A DNA stretch of 64,000 bases. Source: SCN-70-22 sp046327755 (GTDB lineage: Bacteria; Gemmatimonadota; Gemmatimonadetes; Gemmatimonadales; Gemmatimonadaceae). Positions within the stretch are counted from its first letter, which is position 1, and each line of letters begins with the position of its first letter. Made by a program: the position numbers and the translations under genes. The stretch is taken from NCBI GenBank assembly GCA_046327755.1, contig JAXLXW010000002.1, positions 728,008-792,007 on the forward strand, in the 5' to 3' direction. Shown here piece by piece: positions 57,647 to 64,000 of the stretch. The notes below the pieces were generated by a model that worked only from the letters and a program-made list of their open reading frames with translations, searched no databases and had not been told where the DNA came from.

Positions 57647-60565
57647 TCAGGGCTTTCGCGCTGTCTCCTCGAGCGCCCCGGCCACACCAGCCCGGCGTGG
57701 GTCGCCGCCACCGCGAATGCGTCCCGCGTCGAGCATCACCGCGGAACCGTAGCCCATCCGCAGTTCGCCCTTGAGCGAGACGACGTCGAAGTGATAGCCC
57801 ATCCCCCGCAGCGTGGCGATGACGTCGGGGGCGAAGCCGTCCTCGATGTCGATCACCATCTCACGTCCGGCCGGGCCAACGCGCTGGCCGGGGAGGAAGC
57901 GCGGTTGCTCCAGCGCACGCTGCGGCCCCATCGAGAGGTCGACCATCCCGACCACCGCCTGATAGACGGCGGCGTTGATCCAGGCGTTCCCGGCCGCTCC
58001 GACGGCAAACCAGGGGCGCTTGGCGGCACCGGTACCACGGAAGGCGATCGTCGGGGCGAGCGTGCTGCCGTGCCTCGCGAAGGGGAGCCGTGCGCCGTAC
58101 TGGTTGGGGTCGGTCCCGTACGAGGTCAGCTTGTCGTTGTACAGGAAGCCTAGACCCGGGGTGACGTAGAAGTTCCCGCCCCACGTCCCCAGCGTCTGCG
58201 TCACCGCCACGAGATTTCCGTCGGCGTCGCCGACGGTGAACGCCGTCGTCCCCTGCGGGCGGCAGCGGCTCCCCTCGGCGTGGTCCAGTCCCGCGCAATC
58301 GTTGCGCCCGGCGAGCGACGCGAGTTCCGACGACTCGTCAAGCGACCCGTTCGCCGGCTGGTCCGCCGGCTTGCCTAACGGCCTGGCCGGCGGTGTGGCG
58401 CCGGCAGCGGCGCCGCAGGACAGCGTGTCACCACGGAAGAGTGCGGGGGTCACCGCGCGCGCCGGATCGAAGCAGCGCCAGCGAATCGCCGCCGTGTCCT
58501 TGCTGGTGAACGGCTCGGTATTCACCGGCCAGAGCGACGGGTCGGCGATGCGCCCTCGTCCGGACGGGGCGAGTTGCCAGGCGGCGATGGCGGCGTGCAG
58601 CGACGCTGCATCGTCGGTGAGCGCGCCGGGCGATGGCACGTGCTCGAGGTTGTTGAGCTGTGCGGCGAGCAGCGTCCCGCCGGACGCCGGCGGCGCGCTG
58701 GAGAAGATCGTGTTGCCGCGATACGTCGTCGCCACCGGCTCGCGTTCGGGGGCGAAGTAGCGCGCGAGGTCCGTCAGCCGCACGGCGTTCCCCTTGCCGC
58801 GCAGGTCCTGCACCAGGCGCCGCGCCACCTCGCCGCGATAAAAGCCCTCGGCGCCGGCATTCGCGATCTGCTCCAGCGTCCACGCGAGGTCGGGGTTGCG
58901 CACCGTATCGCCCGCCGCGAGCGGCTTGCCATCGCGGAAGAAGAGGGCACGACTCCCGTCGTACTTGGTGAAGCGCGACTGTTCGAGCCAGAGTGTGGTG
59001 GCCAGGCCATCGCTCACCACGTAGCCGTCGCGGGCGGCGCGGATGGCCGGTGCCAGGATGTCGCGCCAGGGGACCTTCCCGCTCCCGAATCGCTTCCACG
59101 CGGCGTGCATTCCCGCCACCGTCCCCGGGATCATTGCCAGCACGGGGCCGTCCGACGGGTAGCGTCCATCCTGCAGCAATGCCGCGTTGGAGAGCCCCCC
59201 TTCCTCGGGGACGCGCGCCATGAACTCGAACAGGACCGGCTTCTCCATCCCCTTGAGGAAGACGAGCATCTCGCCGTAGCCGCCGACACCGCTGGCATCC
59301 GGTTCCACCACGCCCAACGCGAACGAGGTCGCCACCGCGGCGTCGACCACGTTTCCCCCCTTGCCCAGCACCTCGAGTCCCGCGGCGGTCGCGACCGGGT
59401 GCGCGCTGGCCACCGCCGCGCGCCCCACCGCTTCGTCCCGGTACGTGGGGCGCTCGCGCACCATGCCGTGGATGGCGCGCTCGAGTTCGAGATCGCTCGA
59501 CGCCGCAAGCGCCCTCGGCCGCCACCGCTCGCGCAGGCGCTGCCACTCGGCGCGTCGGGTTGCGGCTGACGGTGCCGTGAAGTACACGCGATCGAGGCGC
59601 GACCAGATGCGGTCGAACAGCTCGGCGTTGCGTGCGGCGCGCGCGTCGCCCCCCTCCTCCGCCGGCGCCACCGCCGACGCGACGCGACCGTCAGGCGCAA
59701 CCGGCGCCGCGACCCACGTGAGGCGCGCCACGTTGCCGAGCGACTCCGCCACACGGTCGGGAACGCGGCGTGGATCGCCGTTGTACCCCTGCTCGTCGTG
59801 CTCACGCTCGGCGATCGCGAGCACGCGACCGTCGGGGGCCCAGGCCGGCATCCCCTCCACCAGTGCGACGAGGTTCACGTAGCGCCCGTCGCGCGGCGCG
59901 ACGTACACGCCGCCGCGCGGCGACGACGCCGAGAAGGCGAGACGCTCCCCATCCGGCGACCACACGGGATGCTCCGCGCCGCGATCCCCCACGACCACGC
60001 TGTCCGGTGCCGGCTCGGCCAGTGCGCGCACTCGCAGGCGCCGCGCCGATTCCGTCAGCTGCACATAGGCGAGCCGAGTTCCGTCCGGGGAGAAGGCGGC
60101 CCACCGTTCCGGCAGCTCGCCCTTCGTCAGGCGGCGCTCCGCGCCCGCTGCGTCGCGCAACCAGAGCCGCGCCCGGCTCCCCCGCCCGCGCGTGAAGACA
60201 ATCGCCCCGTCGCGGGCGACCGTCGCCTCCATATCGTCCGCCTCGTCCGTCGTCAGGCGCTCGGGCGCTGCCGTCGCGTCGTCGCCGACCGCGATGCGCC
60301 AGAGATCAAGGCCGCCGGCGCGATCGGAGGTGAAGACGATGGAGCGCCCGTCCGGCGCCCACGCCGGTTCGCGGTCCCACGCCGCACCACTCGTCAGGCG
60401 TCGCCAGGCACTCGCTTCACCCGGGGTGCGCTGGACCCACAGATCGCCGTCGATGCTGACGGCCAGCCGACCGTCGGGGGCGTACGCGGGGTCGCGCATC
60501 GCTGGCTGCGTGGCGGTGACCGCCCCCTGGAACAGCGCCGCACCTAGCAAGGCAAACCATGACAT
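57647..60565 (-). CDS. TolB/WD40-like propeller fused to gamma-glutamyltransferase
   Basis: The 972-residue product has a short export signal (FALLGAALFQGAVTA), then PD40/TolB-like propeller repeats to about residue 290 (YAPDGRLAVSIDGDLWVQ, WAPDGRSIVFTSDRAGGLDL, WSPDGERLAFSA). A linker of about 80 residues and a gamma-glutamyltransferase domain follow (ASAHPVATAAGLEVLGKGGN, ATSFALGVVEPDASGVGGYG, PGTVAGMHAAW). The catalytic Thr, at the start of the small subunit, is probably in QGTTAFTVGDADGN (near residue 778). The family cleaves gamma-glutamyl bonds such as those of glutathione after self-cleavage. An insertion with four Cys (about 702-774) precedes the catalytic site. The fusion is unusual. 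Confidence 0.85.
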   Translation of the reverse strand: MSWFALLGAALFQGAVTATQPAMRDPAYAPDGRLAVSIDGDLWVQRTPGEASAWRRLTSGAAWDREPAWAPDGRSIVFTSDRAGGLDLWRIAVGDDATAAPERLTTDEADDMEATVARDGAIVFTRGRGSRARLWLRDAAGAERRLTKGELPERWAAFSPDGTRLAYVQLTESARRLRVRALAEPAPDSVVVGDRGAEHPVWSPDGERLAFSASSPRGGVYVAPRDGRYVNLVALVEGMPAWAPDGRVLAIAEREHDEQGYNGDPRRVPDRVAESLGNVARLTWVAAPVAPDGRVASAVAPAEEGGDARAARNAELFDRIWSRLDRVYFTAPSAATRRAEWQRLRERWRPRALAASSDLELERAIHGMVRERPTYRDEAVGRAAVASAHPVATAAGLEVLGKGGNVVDAAVATSFALGVVEPDASGVGGYGEMLVFLKGMEKPVLFEFMARVPEEGGLSNAALLQDGRYPSDGPVLAMIPGTVAGMHAAWKRFGSGKVPWRDILAPAIRAARDGYVVSDGLATTLWLEQSRFTKYDGSRALFFRDGKPLAAGDTVRNPDLAWTLEQIANAGAEGFYRGEVARRLVQDLRGKGNAVRLTDLARYFAPEREPVATTYRGNTIFSSAPPASGGTLLAAQLNNLEHVPSPGALTDDAASLHAAIAAWQLAPSGRGRIADPSLWPVNTEPFTSKDTAAIRWRCFDPARAVTPALFRGDTLSCGAAAGATPPARPLGKPADQPANGSLDESSELASLAGRNDCAGLDHAEGSRCRPQGTTAFTVGDADGNLVAVTQTLGTWGGNFYVTPGLGFLYNDKLTSYGTDPNQYGARLPFARHGSTLAPTIAFRGTGAAKRPWFAVGAAGNAWINAAVYQAVVGMVDLSMGPQRALEQPRFLPGQRVGPAGREMVIDIEDGFAPDVIATLRGMGYHFDVVSLKGELRMGYGSAVMLDAGRIRGGGDPRRAGVAGALEETARKP

Positions 60566-60622
60566 GCAGGTTCTCGAAACGAATGGGTGAACGGGTACGT
60601 GCGCGTGCCCGGCGACGATCGC

Positions 60623-62176
60623 TCAGCGCGGGACCCGCCAGGCGCCGCGACGCTTCCCCTCGGCCATGATCCGCTCGATGGCTGACGCGCGCTTGGGGAG
60701 CGAGGCCGAGAGGTTCTCGTGGCCGTCCGGGGTCACCAGGATCATGTCCTCGATCATGATGGCGATGTTGCGATCGGGGATATAGAGCTTGGGCTCGATC
60801 GTGACCACCATCCCCGGCGCGAGCGGCGCCGAATAGTCGCGCGAGTCCTGCACCTCGAGCCCGATGTGGTGCCCCAGGTCGCGGACCCCGCGCCCGAACG
60901 AATTGTAGCGGACGATCCCGGCGTCACGCGTGAGGTAGTGCGTGGGCGACGGCATGATCCCCCACACGTGGTCCGCCCCCATCGTCGCGATGTCCTCATA
61001 TCGCTCGAGGCCGTGCCGCTGGAAGACACGCGCCGCCGCCTTGATCACGTCGACCATCATCACGCCGGGACGGATGGCGGCGATCGCCGCTTCCTGCGCC
61101 TCGAGGACGATGTCGTAGTAGCGCCGCTGCTCGGCGCTGAATCGTCCGGAGACCGGCCACGTGCGGCAGAGGTCCGTCGTGTAGGTGCGGAACTCGGCGG
61201 CCCCGTAGTCGACGAAGACCAGCTCACCGTCGCGCATCACGCGGTCGACCGCGTCGTACTGCTCGCGCAGCAGGGTGAAGAAGGTCATCGCGTGCTCGCC
61301 TGACGAGACGATCGGCGGGAAGGCGCTCCGCGTCGACCCCTCGCGCTTCCACACGTATTCCATGAGCCCCGCGAGCTCGCGGTCGTTCATCCCCGCCCGC
61401 GTGGCGCGCATCCCCTCGATCATCCCCCGCGCGGAGATGCGTGCCGCGGTGCGCAACGCCTCGATTTCCCACGCGTCCTTCACCAGCCGCAACGACTCGA
61501 CGAGCGGCGACACGTCGCGCCACGTGGCGTTAGGCGCCAGCGGCGCCAGCGCCTCGCGCAGCTGCCGACGGTAGTCGCCCGGGGGCGCCAACCCCGCCGG
61601 GGCGAAAAGCATCGTCCCCTCGGGCGCGTAGACGACGGAGGCGCTTCCCACGAGCGCGCGCAGGCGCGGGGCGAAGTCGGCGAGCGGAAACGTTGCGTCA
61701 ACGCCGGTCGCGCGCTCGGCGGCCGCGCCGGGTGAGAGACGGTGCCGAGGACGGTTCCAGGGCGCGGCGCGGAAGGCCGGCTCGTCCATCGGATACTGCC
61801 CCCCGGCAAACTGCGTGGAGTCTGGGAGGAAGAGCGTCGCGCGCGGGTGCCCTGCCTCGCGCGTGAGGACGAGGATCGCGTACGGCGACTCCACCCCGGT
61901 GAGGTACCAGAAGTCCGCGTCCTGCTTGGCGAGTTCGTCGCCGGGATTGATGAGGTAGCGGCCGGCGATGACGACGGGCGCCCCGGCCGTTTTCTCGAGG
62001 AGGCGCGCGCGGCGGGCCGCATACGCCTCCGCGGGAAAGGCGACGGTGCCCTGCGCCGTCGACGTGAGCGGGACCGTAACCGTCAGCAGCAACGCAGCGA
62101 AGGCGAGATCCTGCGCGAGGCGCCACCGCGCGAGCGACCACGCCCGCCGCCATCGGGGGCGCGGCGCCCCCCTCAC
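60623..62176 (-). CDS. Exported Xaa-Pro aminopeptidase (M24B)
   Basis: The 517-residue product has a signal segment (DLAFAALLLTVTVPLTSTAQG), an N-terminal creatinase-like domain (INPGDELAKQDADFWYLTGV) and an M24 pita-bread domain. Metal ligands are Asp and Asp in FVDYGAAEFRTYTTDL, His in DLGHHIGLEVQD, Glu in VTIEPKLY and Glu in IMIEDMILV. It removes N-terminal residues before proline. The GTG at 62176 overlaps the stop of the upstream membrane gene (GTGA), so the two are coupled. Confidence 0.92.
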   Translation of the reverse strand: MRGAPRPRWRRAWSLARWRLAQDLAFAALLLTVTVPLTSTAQGTVAFPAEAYAARRARLLEKTAGAPVVIAGRYLINPGDELAKQDADFWYLTGVESPYAILVLTREAGHPRATLFLPDSTQFAGGQYPMDEPAFRAAPWNRPRHRLSPGAAAERATGVDATFPLADFAPRLRALVGSASVVYAPEGTMLFAPAGLAPPGDYRRQLREALAPLAPNATWRDVSPLVESLRLVKDAWEIEALRTAARISARGMIEGMRATRAGMNDRELAGLMEYVWKREGSTRSAFPPIVSSGEHAMTFFTLLREQYDAVDRVMRDGELVFVDYGAAEFRTYTTDLCRTWPVSGRFSAEQRRYYDIVLEAQEAAIAAIRPGVMMVDVIKAAARVFQRHGLERYEDIATMGADHVWGIMPSPTHYLTRDAGIVRYNSFGRGVRDLGHHIGLEVQDSRDYSAPLAPGMVVTIEPKLYIPDRNIAIMIEDMILVTPDGHENLSASLPKRASAIERIMAEGKRRGAWRVPR

Positions 62177-62622
62177 GGGCGACTGCGGAACGTGTCGGTC
62201 GCGTACAGTGCCGCGTAGTGGAAGAGCGAAACGCCCACCACCGCCAGCAACGCCGAGAGGCGTCGCAATCCCACGCGCGGCCCTGCCGCGAGCGCCTGCA
62301 GTGACGCGAAGAAGACCCCCGACCCCAGGAAGGTCCAGCAGGTGAAGTGCACCGCGACCGCCAGGAAGTAGGTCCACCATTGGCGATCGGGCTGCGCGCG
62401 CACATACAGCAACACGGCGAGGAACGACGTCACGATGAGCACGATGAACGACGCCAGCACCGCCCCGTTGAGCCAGGTGCTTTCCTCACTGCTCGTCGCC
62501 GGGCGCACCTTGAAGAACGTGTAGAGCACAAGGCAACCGAAGGGGACGACGGCGAGCCAGAGAAGGCCGTACCAGATCGTCCAGAGCCAGACCCCGTGCG
62601 TGTCGAAGACTGCGATCACCAT
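62173..62622 (-). CDS. Four-helix integral membrane protein
   Basis: The 149-residue product has hydrophobic segments WTIWYGLLWLAVVPFGCLVL, LASFIVLIVTSFLAVLLYV, WTYFLAVAVHFTCWTFLGSG and LSALLAVVGVSLFHYAALY. I do not recognise a family. GGAGGAG stands just before the ATG. Its stop overlaps the start of the aminopeptidase gene, which suggests joint expression, but no shared function is evident. Confidence 0.75.
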   Translation of the reverse strand: MVIAVFDTHGVWLWTIWYGLLWLAVVPFGCLVLYTFFKVRPATSSEESTWLNGAVLASFIVLIVTSFLAVLLYVRAQPDRQWWTYFLAVAVHFTCWTFLGSGVFFASLQALAAGPRVGLRRLSALLAVVGVSLFHYAALYATDTFRSRP

Positions 62623-62867
62623 CTCCTCCGGGTCATCGATCGATTACTCGCCCCAACCGCTTCCCATCCGTTCGTGACGGAGGCACAGTTCCCGATCATG
62701 TTCTGCTCGCCAAGTGATCCGGTCACGGGCGCTCGCCCTCCGGCCCTCCCTGCCGCGTGCTCCGGCTCGTGTCTCGCCGAGCGCGCCAAAAGGTGCAGCC
62801 AAAGCGCAGGCTCTGCCACTGCCTTGCGTGGAGCCCGCACGTGCGGCCTTACGCCGCCGCCCTGGCG

Positions 62868-63743
62868 ATGAGCGGAGCCCCCGAACAGGTGCCATCGCAA
62901 GGCGAGGGTTCGACGGCGGGGCGATCGCTGGTGGACGCCCCCCTCCCGGCCGAGGTGCGAGCGATCCTCTCTCCGCTCGAGCGCACGCACCTCGAGGTTG
63001 CGCTGCGGATGAACCGCGAGCCGTGGAAGGCGGCGTGGACCTGGTGCCAGCGCGCCATCGGCGCGACGTGGATCGCGCTCGCGACGGGACGCCTGCTGCG
63101 CGTGCAGGGGCTCGAGCACGTGCGCGCCGCCTACCCGCGTGGTGCGATCCTCTTCGTTGCCAACCATCGCTCGTACTTCGACCTCTTCATCGTCTCGGCG
63201 CTGCTGCATCGCGAACTCCAGGGAAAGAAGCGCCTCTATTTCCCCGTGGTAGGGCAGTACTACTACCAGTCGTGGGCGGGGATGGCGCTCAACCAGCTCT
63301 TTGCCTTCTGGTCGATGTTCCCTCCGCTCTTCGCCCTCCCGTCGCACGGCGTGAGCGATCGCTATGCCCTCGACATCCTGGTCGATCTCTGCGCGCGCGG
63401 CCCGGGGCACATCCTGGGGATCCACCCCGAAGGCGGGCGCAACCTCGATCCCGACCCGTACTCCTTCATGCGCTTCCAGCCCGGGACGGGGAAGATCATC
63501 CACGCCGCCCGTCCCATCGTCATCCCGACCTTCATCGCCGGGCTGACCAACGACCTCGCGGAGCAGCTGCGACGCAACTGGACCGGCGGCGAGCCGATTC
63601 GCGTCTGGTTTGATCAGCCGATGGCGCTCGATGACTTCCTGGCGCTCCCCGGCAAGGGAAGCACGTACAAGCAGATCACCGACACCGTGATGGCGCGGGT
63701 GCGCGCCCTGGCCGACCGCGACCGCGCGCAGTTCGGCGCCTAA
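62868..63743 (+). CDS. PlsC-type 1-acylglycerol-3-phosphate acyltransferase
   Basis: The 291-residue product has the acyltransferase motifs NHRSYFD (NHx4D) and HPEGGRN (the PEGTR-type block), with FVANHRSYFDLFIVSALL and ILGIHPEGGRNLDPD, plus the later block PIVIPTFIAGLTND. PlsC-family enzymes transfer fatty acids to lysophosphatidate or similar acceptors at the membrane. The Thr-to-Gly change in PEGGR and the long N-terminus (about 80 residues before the core) set it apart from standard PlsC, so the substrate is uncertain. The TAA stop lies in a CCTAACG heptamer. Confidence 0.87.
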   Translation: MSGAPEQVPSQGEGSTAGRSLVDAPLPAEVRAILSPLERTHLEVALRMNREPWKAAWTWCQRAIGATWIALATGRLLRVQGLEHVRAAYPRGAILFVANHRSYFDLFIVSALLHRELQGKKRLYFPVVGQYYYQSWAGMALNQLFAFWSMFPPLFALPSHGVSDRYALDILVDLCARGPGHILGIHPEGGRNLDPDPYSFMRFQPGTGKIIHAARPIVIPTFIAGLTNDLAEQLRRNWTGGEPIRVWFDQPMALDDFLALPGKGSTYKQITDTVMARVRALADRDRAQFGA

Positions 63744-63805
63744 CGCCGGCGCGTGCACCGGGGCAACACCGGGGCAACACCGGGGCAACCCCGCGTGCTC
63801 GCGCC

Positions 63806-64000
63806 TCAGTGCCGCGTGGCGGCCGCTCCCTTGCGACGCGCCGCGTCCGTGGCGTAGGCGACGTCGGGGGGCGGGTCGCCGTGCGGCCAGTCAAGTTCCT
63901 TCCCCTTGAAGTCCGGGCGCGGGCGCGCGTCGATGAAGCGCGCCACGTCGAACGCCTCCTGCGCCGTGAGGACCCCCGCCGAGTCCTGCGGCATCCATTG
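63806..64000 (-). CDS. C-terminus of a c-type cytochrome (runs off the right edge)
   Basis: The frame is open to the window edge and gives QWMPQDSAGVLTAQEAFDVA, then RFIDARPRPDFKGKELDWP and GDPPPDVAYATDAARRKG. A Met before a helix with LTxQEAxDVAxFIxxRPRP is the usual end of class-I cytochrome c domains, where that Met is the second heme ligand. The ending is like thiosulfate dehydrogenase/SoxA-type cytochromes. The heme CxxCH would lie outside the window. The internal ATG at 63994 is not the real start. Confidence 0.65.
   Translation of the reverse strand, partial: QWMPQDSAGVLTAQEAFDVARFIDARPRPDFKGKELDWPHGDPPPDVAYATDAARRKGAAATRH

Overview
The window is GC-rich bacterial chromosome, roughly 69% GC by eye. 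Real coding sequence is packed on both strands, and there is no rRNA, tRNA, prophage, insertion sequence or CRISPR array. The mix points to a Gram-negative, probably Gemmatimonadota-like bacterium. It has a TonB-dependent receptor and TonB, outer-membrane barrel and lipoprotein genes, a PEP-CTERM protein, a DUF1800/DUF1501 pair, ThyX, Rho, and many multi-PAS histidine kinases. That placement is inference from overall character; no marker gene proves it.

Layout. 1-13 kb: the N-terminal part of a TonB-dependent receptor, a patatin-like lipase, a small flagellar rod-like protein behind a good sigma-28 type promoter, a PEP-CTERM protein, enoyl-CoA hydratase, TonB, an FAD-linked oxidase, ThyX and an ATP-grasp ligase. 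13-17 kb: an H-NOX heme protein translationally coupled to a large hybrid kinase that begins with an HNOBA domain, a probable nitric-oxide sensing two-component system. 17-31 kb: a 14-repeat propeller-like lipoprotein, two related membrane hybrid kinases around an amidohydrolase, a four-PAS soluble kinase and a metallo-beta-lactamase-fold lipoprotein. 31-36.5 kb: an EF-G2 type translation GTPase, hypothetical genes, an OmpR-type regulator and an outer-membrane protein.

36.5-46.8 kb: a complete chemotaxis operon on the minus strand, read STAS, CheY, CheA, CheW, MCP, CheR-CheD fusion, CheZ-like, CheB, REC-pseudoREC-CheX. It carries two different candidate CheY-P phosphatases. Four of its proteins end in a similar acidic-hydrophobic peptide finishing in F, like the CheY-docking tail of CheZ. 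A sequence resembling the sigma-28 promoter at 3.6 kb (same GCCGACACTCCT 12-mer) lies just upstream.

46.8-64 kb: DUF1800/DUF1501, a threonine-dehydratase-like enzyme, PBP1A, a TPR protein head-to-head with an ATPase-less DHp protein, Rho with a long leader and a very long hairpin terminator, MsrB, a TolB-propeller/gamma-glutamyltransferase fusion, an Xaa-Pro aminopeptidase coupled to a membrane protein, a PlsC-type acyltransferase, and the C-terminus of a cytochrome c.

Across the whole window a heptamer, CCTAACG/CGTTAGG, recurs 29 times by hand count, in genes, at stop codons and between genes. This is the most striking non-genic signal.
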